DNA of 56,894 nt from an uncultured Chloroflexota bacterium (GTDB taxonomy: Bacteria; Chloroflexota; Anaerolineae; Aggregatilineales; Phototrophicaceae): NCBI GenBank assembly GCA_937988705.1, contig CALKIA010000334.1, positions 1 through 56,894 on the forward strand, given 5' to 3'. This document shows positions 8,939 through 17,689 of this stretch, piece by piece. The notes beneath the pieces are model-generated. The model searched no databases. It saw nothing but the letters and a program-made list of their open reading frames with translations, and was not told where the DNA came from. Position numbers and translations under genes: made by a program. How positions within the stretch are numbered: position 1 is the first letter of the stretch; each line of letters begins with the position of its first letter.

Positions 8939-9715
8939 ATGCACACTACACTTGATCCCCACGTCAACGCCGTTTTGGAGATTCTGCTAAAACGGATGCA
9001 AGCGATCCTCAGTCAGAAGCTGGTCGGGTTGTATTTGTATGGCTCGACCGTGCTGGGCGATTACACTGACAAAGTTAGCGATCTTGACCTACTGGCCGCG
9101 CTCTCCTCCGATCTCAGCGACGCGGAAGCCGAGGCGATCCGCCAGATGCACGCGGACATCGTCGCGGAGTTTCCCGAATGGGATGACCGGATCGAAGTGC
9201 AGTACACGAGCACGCAGTCGCTCGCGCACTTTAAAGCGCAGCGCCATGTGATGGGCAACATCAGCCCCGGCGAACCGTTCCACATCATCGAGGCGGGCGC
9301 GGAATGGCTGGTCAACTGGTACTTTGTGCAAACTTACGGGCTGGTTTTGTACGGTGCTCCCGCCGTGGACATCATCCCTCCCCTGTCGGAACAGGATTTC
9401 ATCGACGCGGTGCGCGAACATATTCTGATGTGGCGCGAATACATCAACGACCTGAGCGAATGGCATGGATCGCAGGCGTACGCGATTATGACGATGTGTC
9501 GCGGGTTATATACCGTGACGCACCGCGAGCATGTCTCGAAGCAAAAGTCCGCAGACTGGGGCATCGGCGCATATCCGCAGTGGGCGGAATTGATCAGGAA
9601 CGCCATTGTGTGGCGGCAAGCGCAGCACGATCCGACTGCCCGCTACCCAGCGTCGCTGGCGGAAACGCGGCGCTTTGTCGCGTTTATGATCGAGGAAATG
9701 GAACGAGCCGTGTAG
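8939..9715 (+). CDS. Aminoglycoside-type nucleotidyltransferase (ANT/AadA-like)
   Basis: A 258-residue protein with the Pol-beta nucleotidyltransferase signature LYLYGSTVLGDYTDKVSDLDLL, giving the GS motif and the DxD metal ligands near residues 37-57. The C-terminal half is like the DUF4111 helical domain of AadA/ANT(9) enzymes (WREYINDLSEWHGSQAYAIMTMCR, then KSADWGIGAYPQWAELIRNAI). Homologues adenylylate streptomycin or spectinomycin, but chromosomal copies in environmental bacteria are often of unproven substrate. It is transcribed alone, probably from a leaderless message. Fold assignment is firm; drug specificity is not claimed. Confidence 0.8.
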   Translation: MHTTLDPHVNAVLEILLKRMQAILSQKLVGLYLYGSTVLGDYTDKVSDLDLLAALSSDLSDAEAEAIRQMHADIVAEFPEWDDRIEVQYTSTQSLAHFKAQRHVMGNISPGEPFHIIEAGAEWLVNWYFVQTYGLVLYGAPAVDIIPPLSEQDFIDAVREHILMWREYINDLSEWHGSQAYAIMTMCRGLYTVTHREHVSKQKSADWGIGAYPQWAELIRNAIVWRQAQHDPTARYPASLAETRRFVAFMIEEMERAV

Positions 9716-9724
9716 CCGAATCAA

Positions 9725-9751
9725 AAGGGACGAAGCAGTGCCTCGTCCCTT
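9725..9751. terminator. Bidirectional hairpin between converging genes
   Basis: AAGGGACGA (9725-9733) pairs exactly with TCGTCCCTT (9743-9751). It lies between the ends of the ANT-like gene and ileS. Its core (GGGACGA...TCGTCCC) resembles the dispersed palindromic repeats at 36945-37013, so it may be a repeat copy recruited as a terminator. Confidence 0.6.
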
Positions 9752-9769
9752 CATGCTTGTGGAATGTGA

Positions 9770-12700
9770 TTACACGCGTTTGACGCCGATGGCCAGCGTC
9801 TCGCCGTCGATGGACGTATCCTTCTTCGGGTCTTCGTCCGGCTGGAAGCTGGCGCTCACAAAGTCGCCATTGCTCTCGCCCTGCTCCAGCGTTTCCGCCA
9901 GCGTCTGCGTACGGATGTAATCGGCAAAGCGCGTGATCGCCTTCGTCAGCCGTTCGCCCGCCTGATAACGCAGATTGATGCGATCCTCGATGTTGAAGTC
10001 CGCCTCTTTACGCAGGCTTTGCACGCGGCGCACAACCTCACGCGCCAACCCTTCATCGATCAAGTCTTCGGTCAAGCGCGTATCCAGCGAAGCCAGATAG
10101 CCACCGTCTTCTGCGACGGCGAAACCTTCGGCGGCACTGCGGCTGACCTGCACTTCTTCCGGCGCCAGTTCATACTGCTTGCCGTCCAGCTCCACGACGA
10201 TGTTTTGGCCGCTCAGCAGGGTTTCCCCCCATTTGCGCTTATCTTCGGCGGGCGCATCATCGCGCACCCACTTCTGCACCTTCGGGAAGTCCGCGCGCAG
10301 CTTCTTGCCCAGCAGACTTTGCAGCGGGTTCAGCTTGAACAGCACCACATCGCTCGCGTCGTTGAGCGTGCCCACGGCCTTGACGTTGAGTTCGCTCATG
10401 ATCAGGTCGGAGAAGCGTTCGATCACGCCGGTATCCCGCGCTTGCAGCACCGCGAAGCGCGCTTCGGCCAGCGGCTGACGCACGCCCATGCGCACGGATT
10501 CACGCGCCGCGCGCCCGAGGCTAACCAGCTTTTCGGCGAGCCGCATCTCGCGGACGAGCGTTTCGTTGAGCAGCGCCGGGTTGCTTTCCGGGAACAGCGC
10601 CAGATGCACGCTGATCGGCGCTTTCGGGTCCAGCTCCACGACGAGGTTGCGATAGAGCGCGTCCGCCAGGAACGGCATGGTCGGCGCAATCAGCTTGCTC
10701 ACCGTGACGAGGCATTCGTAGAGCGTGGCATACGCGCCCTGCTTGTCGGCGTCGCTTTCCGATTTCCAGAAGCGGCGGCGGCTGAGACGCACATACCAAT
10801 TACTCAACATTTCGACGAAATGCTCGATCGGACGCGTCGCACCGGGCACGTCATACGTGTCAAACGCCTCGGTCACTTCATTGATCAACTGGTGCAGTTC
10901 CGCCAGCACGAACAGATCCAGCAGGTCGCGTTCGGCGACGGGCGGTTGCGGACTGCTCGGCGTCCAACCGTCGAGGTTGGCGTAAGTCACGAAGAAGCTG
11001 TAGGTATTCCACAGCGTCAGCCAGAAGCGACTGATCACTTCGCCCACTAGATCCTTCGAGAAGCGGCGCGGTTCTCCGGGCGGCCCTGACGTGAACAGAT
11101 ACCAGCGGAAGGCGTCGGCCCCGTGCGCGTTGAAGATTTCCCACGGGTCGATGATGTTGCCCTTGCTCTTGGACATCTTCTCGCCCTTGGCGTCGAGGAT
11201 GTGCCCTAAGCAGATCACATTTTTGAACGACACCTCTTCGAACAGCATGCTGCTGATCGAGTGGAGCGTATAAAACCAGCCACGCGTCTGGTCAACCGCC
11301 TCGCAGATGTAGTCCGCCGGGAACTGCTCTTCAAACATCGGCTGATTGTGCGCGGGGTAACCCCACTGCGCCAGCGGCATTGCGCCGCTGTCAAACCACA
11401 CGTCGATGACTTCCGGTACGCGGCGCATGGTTCCGCCGCGCCCGTTGGGATTCGGGAACGTGATGTTATCGACATACGGGCGATGCAAATCGAGATCGGT
11501 CAGGTCACGTCCGGTGAGTTGGCTGAGTTCCGCCACGCTCCCCACGGCCAGCGATTCGCCTGTCACATCGTCGATCCAGATCGGGAGCGGTGTACCCCAA
11601 TAGCGTTCGCGTCCGATTGCCCAGTCTTTGAGTTCGTTCAGCCAGTTGCCGAAGCGCCCATCCCGGACGTGATCCGGCACCCAGTTGATCGTCTGGTTCA
11701 AATCGATCATCTTCTGGCGGTATTCAGTCGCGCGGATGAACCACGCGTCACGGGCGAAGTACAGCAGCGGCGTACCACAGCGCCAGCAGAACGGGTACGT
11801 GTGAGCATAGCGCGCTTGCTTATAGAGCAGCCCGCGCCGCTTGAGATCACGCGTGATTTCGGGATCGGCGTCCTTGACCCACACACCGCGCCATTCGGTC
11901 ACCGCGTCAATGAATTTGCCATCCGCGCCGACCGTTTGCAGCACGGGCAGGTTGTTCGCCTTGCCGACGGCCATGTCATCCACGCCGAAAGCCGGGGCGA
12001 TATGCACAATGCCGGTACCATCTTCCGTGCTGACGAAATCGCCCGCCACCACATAAGCGTATTTGGTTTCGACCGGGAGGAAGGTGTACAACGGGTTGTA
12101 CTGCATTCCCAGCAGGTCTTTACCCTTAAACTTCTTGACGACCTTGTACTCTTCACGCTGGATGAGCACTTTGTCGACCAGCGCCGCCGCCATGATCAGA
12201 TTTTCCGTGCCTTCGCCGCCCTGCACCGGCCCCTCGATCTGCACGTAGTCGAGGTTTTCGCCCACGGCCAGCGCGACATTAGCTGGGAGCGTCCACGGCG
12301 TCGTCGTCCACACGAGAAAGTACACGCCGGGCTTGTCGCGCAGCGGGAAGCGCACGAATACGCTCGGATCTTCGACGTCCTCGTAACCCTGCGAAACCTC
12401 ATGACTGCTCAAGGGCGTGCCGCAGCGCGCGCAGTACGGGACGACCTTCAAACCCTTGTAAAGCAGGTCTTTTTCCCAGAACTGCTTGAGAATCCACCAC
12501 AAGCTCTCGATGTAGTCATTCGTGAACGTCACATAGGCGTCATCAAGGTTCGTCCAATACGCCATGCGCTCGGTGAAGGTTTCCCATTTGCTGATGTTGC
12601 GCATTACATTGTCACGGCAGCGCTTGTTAAATTCCGCGATGCCGTACTCCTCGATCTGGCGCTTTTGCGTGAAACCGAGTTCCTTTTCGAGCGCAATTTC

Positions 12701-12976
12701 GACGGGCAGGCCGTGGGTATCCCAGCCACCCTTGCGCAGCGCGTAGTAACCGCGCATCGTCTTGTAGCGCGGGAAAATGTCCTTGAAGGCGCGCGCCAAC
12801 ACATGATGAACCCCGGGCGTCCCGTTGACGGTCGGCGGCCCTTCATAGGTCACGTAGCGTGGCGCACCTTTGCGTTCTTCCATCGAACGCTGAAATACGC
12901 GATTCAGCCGCCAAAAATCAAGCTGTTCGCGTTCCAGTTTCTGGATATCAACTTCCGGTTTGACTGCCTTGAACAT
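9770..12976 (-). CDS. ileS: Isoleucyl-tRNA synthetase
   Basis: A 1068-residue class Ia synthetase charging tRNA-Ile. The HIGH region reads NGTPGVHHVLARAFKD, the GxHHV variant seen in part of the IleRS family; KMSKS is present as KGEKMSKSKGN. Metal-binding-type cysteine pairs appear in YCARCGTPL and CWRCGTPLLYF. The editing (CP1) domain and the C-terminal anticodon-binding region are complete. The ATG follows GAGGATGAACC. The upstream 106 bases contain a short leader ORF and a stem that would cover this ribosome-binding site (see 12984-13082). I saw no T-box consensus. Confidence 0.95.
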   Translation of the reverse strand: MFKAVKPEVDIQKLEREQLDFWRLNRVFQRSMEERKGAPRYVTYEGPPTVNGTPGVHHVLARAFKDIFPRYKTMRGYYALRKGGWDTHGLPVEIALEKELGFTQKRQIEEYGIAEFNKRCRDNVMRNISKWETFTERMAYWTNLDDAYVTFTNDYIESLWWILKQFWEKDLLYKGLKVVPYCARCGTPLSSHEVSQGYEDVEDPSVFVRFPLRDKPGVYFLVWTTTPWTLPANVALAVGENLDYVQIEGPVQGGEGTENLIMAAALVDKVLIQREEYKVVKKFKGKDLLGMQYNPLYTFLPVETKYAYVVAGDFVSTEDGTGIVHIAPAFGVDDMAVGKANNLPVLQTVGADGKFIDAVTEWRGVWVKDADPEITRDLKRRGLLYKQARYAHTYPFCWRCGTPLLYFARDAWFIRATEYRQKMIDLNQTINWVPDHVRDGRFGNWLNELKDWAIGRERYWGTPLPIWIDDVTGESLAVGSVAELSQLTGRDLTDLDLHRPYVDNITFPNPNGRGGTMRRVPEVIDVWFDSGAMPLAQWGYPAHNQPMFEEQFPADYICEAVDQTRGWFYTLHSISSMLFEEVSFKNVICLGHILDAKGEKMSKSKGNIIDPWEIFNAHGADAFRWYLFTSGPPGEPRRFSKDLVGEVISRFWLTLWNTYSFFVTYANLDGWTPSSPQPPVAERDLLDLFVLAELHQLINEVTEAFDTYDVPGATRPIEHFVEMLSNWYVRLSRRRFWKSESDADKQGAYATLYECLVTVSKLIAPTMPFLADALYRNLVVELDPKAPISVHLALFPESNPALLNETLVREMRLAEKLVSLGRAARESVRMGVRQPLAEARFAVLQARDTGVIERFSDLIMSELNVKAVGTLNDASDVVLFKLNPLQSLLGKKLRADFPKVQKWVRDDAPAEDKRKWGETLLSGQNIVVELDGKQYELAPEEVQVSRSAAEGFAVAEDGGYLASLDTRLTEDLIDEGLAREVVRRVQSLRKEADFNIEDRINLRYQAGERLTKAITRFADYIRTQTLAETLEQGESNGDFVSASFQPDEDPKKDTSIDGETLAIGVKRV

Positions 12977-12983
12977 GGTTCAT

Positions 12984-13078
12984 CCTCTCTATGTCGATAC
13001 GGGTCGGTTGTCGATGCGTTTATCGTCGTATTCGCATAGAGGGGGCAATCGACCGTGATGTGAGCAGACCCCTCACAT
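12984..13078 (-). promoter_or_regulatory. Candidate translational switch over the ileS ribosome-binding site
   Basis: Read on the minus strand, CTCTATG (13041-13035) pairs exactly with CATAGAG (12993-12987). With one bulged A the pairing extends into the GG of the ileS ribosome-binding site (12985-12984), and inwards through CG:CG and ATAC:GTAT. Two competing pairings exist upstream: ATGTGAG/CTCACAT (13078-13072 with 13064-13058), and GAGGGG/CCCCTC, which uses part of the same CTC. The pairings are mutually exclusive, as expected of a switch. Control by translation of the leader ORF is inference. Confidence 0.5.
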
Positions 13079-13082
13079 TCAC
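13020..13082 (-). CDS. Putative ileS leader peptide (20 aa)
   Basis: A GTG start at 13082 lies 6 nt after GGAGG within AAGGAGGTGATCC, the best ribosome-binding sequence I saw in the window. It opens a 20-codon ORF ending TAA at 13020. The peptide begins MNVRGLL and contains two isoleucine codons, ATT at codon 12 and the rarer ATA at codon 18. A ribosome paused at either would cover CTCTATG, the strand that hides the ileS ribosome-binding site. A peptide of this size with such a strong site, immediately before a synthetase gene, suggests regulation by charged tRNA-Ile. There are no protein-level data. Confidence 0.5.
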   Translation of the reverse strand: MNVRGLLTSRSIAPSMRIRR

Positions 13083-13218
13083 GGATCACCTCCTTATAAC
13101 CAATGGGGAAATCGTCTTTGTATTATGCCGCAAAAGTGCGTTTAAGTGAAGATTCAACACAGATCAGCGTTTGATTCTATAATCGGACTGGGTTTATTCC
13201 ACCATAGAAAGAAAAAGT

Positions 13219-14028
13219 ATGTTTCGGGAAGCTTCCCCCGCTAACCTCGCAGTCGCCGCTGAAGATAATGTTAACGCCCTCATCGAAACGTTTGGCCGCC
13301 TGCCGCGCGCCGAACTAATCACCACCCCGGCCCTCATTCGCTGCCGCGTGGAAGGTGCGGACGCCGCGATGTTCAATTCGGTCGGGCGCGTCAATTTCCC
13401 CCTCATCGAAGCCGATGGCGAGATTGCCGAGACGCTCGACTATTACCGCGCCGCCGGGACGCCAGCCGTCATGTGGTGGATCGGTGGGCAGTCACGACCG
13501 CTGGGGCTGGGTGCGAAACTCGAAGAGCACGGCTTCGAGAAAGCGTTTGATTCGCCCGCCATGGCGGTTGATTTGCACAACATGGATGAAACCCTTGCTA
13601 CACCCGCGAATTTTCGCATCACCACCGTGACCAGCGAACTGGAAGCCCGCGTGTGGGGCACAACCTTCGCGACCGCTTTTTCCCAACCGACCGCGGTGGG
13701 TGACGCCTGGTACGACACAAGTCTGCGGCGCGGTCACGCCAACAGGCCGTGGACCCTGTACCTCGGCTGGCTGGATGAGACGCCCGTTGCGACGGGAATG
13801 CTGTTCTATGGCGCAGGAATTGCGGGGATTTACGGAATTGGCACACTGCCACAAGCTCGCGGACAAGGGATCGGCAAGGCGATCACCCTGCATCCGCTGT
13901 TGGAAGCGCGCGCCGCCGGTTATCACATCGGCGCGCTGTTCGCGTCACCTTCCGGTTACCCGATTTACCAGAAGATCGGCTTTGGGCACTACGGTTCGCT
14001 CATTCGCTACCGTTGGGAGCAGGCATAA
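13219..14028 (+). CDS. GNAT-family N-acetyltransferase
   Basis: A 269-residue protein whose C-terminal half (about 130-269) is a GNAT acyl-CoA transferase. It shows AGIYGIGTLPQARGQGIGKAITLHPL (the acetyl-CoA pyrophosphate loop R/QGxGxG/A) and the typical final strand YQKIGFGHYGS. The N-terminal half (about 1-125) looks like a diverged GNAT-like or adaptor domain. A TATAAT box lies at 13178-13183 without a clear -35. The 3' end overlaps the converging gene at 14000 by 29 bp. Substrate unknown. Confidence 0.8.
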   Translation: MFREASPANLAVAAEDNVNALIETFGRLPRAELITTPALIRCRVEGADAAMFNSVGRVNFPLIEADGEIAETLDYYRAAGTPAVMWWIGGQSRPLGLGAKLEEHGFEKAFDSPAMAVDLHNMDETLATPANFRITTVTSELEARVWGTTFATAFSQPTAVGDAWYDTSLRRGHANRPWTLYLGWLDETPVATGMLFYGAGIAGIYGIGTLPQARGQGIGKAITLHPLLEARAAGYHIGALFASPSGYPIYQKIGFGHYGSLIRYRWEQA

Positions 14029-14521
14029 CCGCGCGCGGCCCGGTGCCAATCCAGAAGACTTCCCGTTCGAGGTTGAACGTTGTGGGTGTCTCCGGCGTGT
14101 CGTTGTTACGCAGCACGAGCACCCACCACTGCATACTAAAAATGGAAAACGCCACGCTCCCGTGGCAGCGCGCCACCACCGCCTGCACCAGCTCAGTTTG
14201 GGGGGCGGAACCCGGCTCACTGCACTGCATAGGGGTAAGGTCACACGTGCCGCCCTGCGCCGTGTAGTAGTCGGCGACGGCGCACGGATCGTCTAGAGCG
14301 GTGTAGCTCCAGACATCCGCGCCGTACGCTTCGCTCTCGTGGCTAATCTCCGTGACCCGATCCGGCAGCGGCGGCAGCGGCGGCGCGATTACGCCATACA
14401 GCACGCGCAGGATATTCAGACCGACGACCAGCGATAAAGCAAAAGCCACCACTAGTGCGATCAGCAGGAACGGTGGACGTTTAACTTGTTCGGCGTCCTC
14501 AGGACTGCCAGAGTTGGTCAT
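14000..14521 (-). CDS. Small membrane-anchored protein of unknown function (173 aa)
   Basis: The last gene of the overlapping operon 14000-18226. One transmembrane helix near the N-terminus (PFLLIALVVAFALSLVVGLNIL) is followed by a proline-rich stretch (APPLPPLPDR) and an extracytoplasmic domain with several cysteines (DPCAVADYY, GGTCDL, MQCSEPG, ARCHGS). I chose ATG 14521; a TTG at 14530 is also possible. The start overlaps the previous gene by 23 bp. The outer domain resembles that of the neighbour at 14499-15002 (aromatic residue, YY, paired Cys, C-terminal Trp), suggesting the two are paralogues. No known domain recognised. Confidence 0.7.
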   Translation of the reverse strand: MTNSGSPEDAEQVKRPPFLLIALVVAFALSLVVGLNILRVLYGVIAPPLPPLPDRVTEISHESEAYGADVWSYTALDDPCAVADYYTAQGGTCDLTPMQCSEPGSAPQTELVQAVVARCHGSVAFSIFSMQWWVLVLRNNDTPETPTTFNLEREVFWIGTGPRAVMPAPNGSE

Positions 14522-15002
14522 ATTTGACAATGGTCATGCCTGCCGCATCAAGATCGGGATCAGGATTGGCCAACCCGGGATAAATCACCACCAGCGTGTA
14601 CTGCGTCGAACGGAAACCCGAATGATCGAACATGCAGCTAAACTGGAAAGGCACGCTTAGACCTACTTCGGCGGGCGGCGCCTCACCCACGGCCGGAATG
14701 CGAATGCAGCGTTCCACCGTGTCGCCATTATGCTCGTTCAATTTCTGCTGGTAGTAATTAACCACACTGTCGACCGTATCCGCGACGCGGTAGTACTGGC
14801 TGCGCGAATTGCCTGAGACATCACTTTCGCCCCAGTACAACGCGCCGGGCGGCGGCTGAATGTCAAACGGCGTTTGCCGCGATGCTTGATCGACAAAGAA
14901 AGCCACCACCCCAGCCCCGATGATCAGAATACCGATGATCCCGGCGACGAGGCTGTAGCGAACAACGGAAGAACCTCTGCGCTTTTCGATTCTACGGGTC
15001 AA
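14499..15002 (-). CDS. Small membrane-anchored protein of unknown function (167 aa)
   Basis: The basic N-terminus (MTRRIEKRRGSS) precedes one transmembrane helix (YSLVAGIIGILIIGAGVVAFFV). An outer domain follows with VNYYQQKLNEHNGDTVERC and FSCMFDHSGFRSTQYTLVVIYPG. It probably starts at TTG 15002, where the codon overlaps the stop of the upstream gene (TTGA). The topology predicts a small cytoplasmic tail and an outer domain of about 130 residues. It looks like a distant paralogue of the following gene. Function unknown. Confidence 0.7.
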   Translation of the reverse strand: MTRRIEKRRGSSVVRYSLVAGIIGILIIGAGVVAFFVDQASRQTPFDIQPPPGALYWGESDVSGNSRSQYYRVADTVDSVVNYYQQKLNEHNGDTVERCIRIPAVGEAPPAEVGLSVPFQFSCMFDHSGFRSTQYTLVVIYPGLANPDPDLDAAGMTIVKYDQLWQS

Positions 15003-15784
15003 TTCAACGCTCCCTGCAAGTCTTCAATGTCACTCCTGAGTGCCTCACCGTAAGGCGTGTGCCGGAACCGATCGGCGCTAGCGATCCAGTACGGCAAGCC
15101 CTCACGTATGAGGTCCGGGGATGGAGGGGGATAACTGAAGCGGATCTGGTGCAGCAAGTAGGTTCGCATCAGTTTGCGGTAGGTTTCATCCGGCGTTGTG
15201 CTGTCCAGTTCGACGAGAGCCTCATCGAACAACCCCAGGCGATAATAAGCTTCCCCGAGGTCGAGGCGCACCACCGATGGCGCCCCCTGTGCGACAGCCG
15301 CGCGAATCAACTCCACCGCGCCCGCATAATCACCCTTTGCAAGCAGTGTACGCCCAAACCCATAGCGCGGGAAATAGAGATCCGGCGCTTTGTCTACAGC
15401 TTCTGACAAAACGATCTCGCTCTCGCTGAGTCGCCCAAGCTGGCGGTACGAATTTCCTAGTAACGTGAGCGAACGCGCATCTATCTTACCGCGTTCCCGC
15501 GCACCTTCCAGCAGCCCCACCGCCGCACCGAATTCCCCTTCCAGATAGTGACGCTGCGCCTGAGCATACCCGGAGATCATGCCCCGGTTGCCCCACAACA
15601 CCGCGATCTCCGAAATGACGAGCAGCCCGCCCACGCCGATCAGCGCGGATTGACGCAGTTCCGGCAGAGTCATGGCCATGATTAACAGCAGCAGCAGCAG
15701 CAGTAGTCCAACGATCACGGCGATCTGGGTTGGTCGATCCCACGTTTTGAAATCCCGGCGTAAGCGCGTGATCGCCCAAATCAT
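14999..15784 (-). CDS. Membrane-anchored TPR protein (261 aa)
   Basis: Two transmembrane helices near the N-terminus (IAVIVGLLLLLLLLIMAMTL and SALIGVGGLLVISEIAVLWG) precede tetratricopeptide repeats (residues about 80-215; for example AVGLLEGARERGKIDARSLT, LGRLSESEIVLSEAVDKAPD, GDYAGAVELIRAAVAQG). The ATG overlaps the preceding stop as ATGA. It is one of three consecutive TPR membrane proteins, which suggests a scaffold or assembly role at the membrane; the partners are unknown. Confidence 0.8.
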   Translation of the reverse strand: MIWAITRLRRDFKTWDRPTQIAVIVGLLLLLLLLIMAMTLPELRQSALIGVGGLLVISEIAVLWGNRGMISGYAQAQRHYLEGEFGAAVGLLEGARERGKIDARSLTLLGNSYRQLGRLSESEIVLSEAVDKAPDLYFPRYGFGRTLLAKGDYAGAVELIRAAVAQGAPSVVRLDLGEAYYRLGLFDEALVELDSTTPDETYRKLMRTYLLHQIRFSYPPPSPDLIREGLPYWIASADRFRHTPYGEALRSDIEDLQGALN

Positions 15785-16653
15785 CCGAGGTTCCCCGCGT
15801 CTGCATCAGCGATCGCCTGTTCAATCGCAGCAATCTCATAGCGCAGGGCTTGACCATACGCCGTGCCTTCCAGCGGCTTCAAACCAGATTTCCAGGTGGA
15901 CAAGCCATCACGCGCACTCATCATTTTAGCAATCGCCCGCATGGCTTTCTTCGTCTCGCCCGCCGCCGAATAGGCATTCGACAAATGGTAGAAGACGCGC
16001 ACGCCGTAGGGCGCGGGCATCGCGTGAGCGGCGGCCTTCTCGAAGGTTTCGACGGCGGCAGCTTCGTTGCCCGCATAGCGCTGCGTGAAACCGAGTTCCG
16101 CCCAGATCACCGGCTGATCGGGGGACAGCGCCGCCGCCCGCATGAGCGTACCCGCCGCTTCGTCATAGGCGGCCTGCAAACGGTAACCGTTTGCCAACGT
16201 GATATATGAATCAGGATCGTTGGGGAACAACTGCACCGCCCGGTCAGCGGTCGCCTGCGCTTTGGCGAGCTGTCCCGTGTAAGCATAGGCGCTGGTCAGC
16301 AGCATCAAAACTTCGGAGGTTTCTTTGCCTTCGCGGATCGAGCGTTCGAGCAGCGGAATGGCATCGCGGAATTTGAAGGCCTCGATCAAGCGATAGGCTT
16401 CGCCATAGCCCGACCCCTGTTCGCGCGTTTGCCGCGCCAGCAGCACACCTACCAATCCGAACCAGAAGATGAACATCAACGCCGCCAGGCACAACCCGCC
16501 AAGCGCCAGCACCACATACGGGGACAGATTGAGTGAGGGCTGTGGTGCCCGCGAACTAAACAGTTCCGCCGCCAGCCCGCCGATGAAAACCACGAGGCCG
16601 ACGAACGCCAGCACGAACGTCACATAGACGCCGATCAACCATTGCCGGCGCAT
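15781..16653 (-). CDS. Membrane-anchored TPR protein (290 aa)
   Basis: I place the start at ATG 16653, where TAATG joins it to the end of the upstream gene, rather than at an upstream in-frame codon. Two transmembrane helices (LIGVYVTFVLAFVGLVVFIGGL and YVVLALGGLCLAALMFIFWFGLVGVLL) are followed by four or more TPR units (about residues 90-240; EAYRLIEAFKFRDAIPLLER, AKAQATADRAVQLFPNDPDS, AAYDEAAGTLMRAAALSPDQ). Same architecture as its two TPR neighbours, consistent with tandem duplication and divergence. Confidence 0.8.
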   Translation of the reverse strand: MRRQWLIGVYVTFVLAFVGLVVFIGGLAAELFSSRAPQPSLNLSPYVVLALGGLCLAALMFIFWFGLVGVLLARQTREQGSGYGEAYRLIEAFKFRDAIPLLERSIREGKETSEVLMLLTSAYAYTGQLAKAQATADRAVQLFPNDPDSYITLANGYRLQAAYDEAAGTLMRAAALSPDQPVIWAELGFTQRYAGNEAAAVETFEKAAAHAMPAPYGVRVFYHLSNAYSAAGETKKAMRAIAKMMSARDGLSTWKSGLKPLEGTAYGQALRYEIAAIEQAIADADAGNLG

Positions 16654-17669
16654 TAGGGCGCTGCTCCCAAAGCTATGATATCCAACTCCCCGCTGATGAG
16701 TTGGGTCGCCTGATCCACATCTGCGCCGATCACGGCGCGGAGCGTTTCCGCCTGATCGCTGGCGAGAATCGTCGTCCACTCGCTGATCCCGCCCTTGTCC
16801 TGGCGCAGCGTGATCAGTTCGGCTTGAGCATTCGCCGTGTCGCCGAGGCGCGCATACGCCCGCACCAGATACAGACGAATCAGCAGACGATGGCGCGCAT
16901 CACGTACGCCCGCCTTCAGCGCCTGCGTGAGATGCGCGATCACATCCTGTGACTGTCCCAGCCGATCTTCGATCATGCCGAGGTTATAGAGTGCGACCCA
17001 TTCATCCGGTGCCAGTTCGGCAGCCCGGTGCGCGGCGGTCAGCGCGTCGGCATAGCGCCCTGCCTGCAAGTTGACTTCCGCCAGCCCATTGAAAGCGACT
17101 GCCGACGTCGGCTCCATTTCAGTCATCTTCTGATAGTCGCGCCGTGCGCGGTCCAGCTTGCCCCACAGGCGCAGCAGTTCTGCACGGAAGCGATAGTGAT
17201 TCGGCTTATCCGGTTCCGCTTTGATGACGTCGTCCATGATCTTGACGGCTTCTTCGTACTCATTATGGCGCAGATGACGGATCGCCTTCTGGTATTCCAT
17301 CGGCGAACGTCCACGAAACACGATCAACCCGGCCACAATCCAGCCAAGCGCCGCGCCGACCAGCGCCAGCGCGAGGTGCGGCAGGAAGACCACCGCGAGC
17401 ACAACCAACCCGATGGCCGGGACGAGCAGCGCGATCCACCGCTGACGATCTTCGCGCTCCATTTTGGTGACGACAAGCACTGCCGCACCACCCGCTGCGA
17501 TCAACAGCAGTGCTGACTGCACGGGGATCACCCACGTTTCCCCTTTGACCGCATTCAACATTAAGCTGAGCAGACCCGTGCCTGCGATCAGCAAAAACAG
17601 CGCGCGCAGCCGCGCCGCGCCGAGAAACAAGGCAAACTCGCTAAATGCTCGCTCCAGTGACCTGATCAA
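16653..17669 (-). CDS. Membrane-anchored TPR protein (338 aa)
   Basis: Starts at TTG 17669 with GGGAG about 11 nt upstream. Four hydrophobic segments occupy residues 15-125 (LRALFLLIAGTGLLSLML, VQSALLLIAAGGAAVLVV, WIALLVPAIGLVVLAVVFL, LALALVGAALGWIVAGLIVF). A TPR array follows (about 130-300: YQKAIRHLRHNEYEEAVKIM, LDRARRDYQKMTEMEPTSAV, QAGRYADALTAAHRAAELAP, LGQSQDVIAHLTQALKAG). The stop overlaps the next start. Role unknown; a protein-interaction platform is the family expectation. Confidence 0.8.
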   Translation of the reverse strand: MIRSLERAFSEFALFLGAARLRALFLLIAGTGLLSLMLNAVKGETWVIPVQSALLLIAAGGAAVLVVTKMEREDRQRWIALLVPAIGLVVLAVVFLPHLALALVGAALGWIVAGLIVFRGRSPMEYQKAIRHLRHNEYEEAVKIMDDVIKAEPDKPNHYRFRAELLRLWGKLDRARRDYQKMTEMEPTSAVAFNGLAEVNLQAGRYADALTAAHRAAELAPDEWVALYNLGMIEDRLGQSQDVIAHLTQALKAGVRDARHRLLIRLYLVRAYARLGDTANAQAELITLRQDKGGISEWTTILASDQAETLRAVIGADVDQATQLISGELDIIALGAAP

Positions 17670-17689
17670 AGCGTACGTACTCCCGACCG

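Noticed and set aside
11261..13039. 592-codon plus-strand ORF opposite ileS
   Set aside because: It is the antisense shadow of ileS, produced by GC-rich codon bias; it has low-complexity His/Arg/Val composition and no domain. The same applies to long antisense ORFs over gltB (4871-6268), carB (33241-35154) and the secreted repeat protein (38510-40165).
12904..13089. 61-codon minus-strand ORF overlapping the ileS start
   Set aside because: It shares the strong ribosome-binding site region, but its start overlaps that site; the GTG at 13082 is correctly spaced and the longer frame only reads out-of-frame ileS.
12977..13218. T-box riboswitch upstream of ileS
   Set aside because: I looked for the conserved GGTGGNACCGCG-type core and did not find it on the minus strand; the elements present are a short ORF and competing stems.
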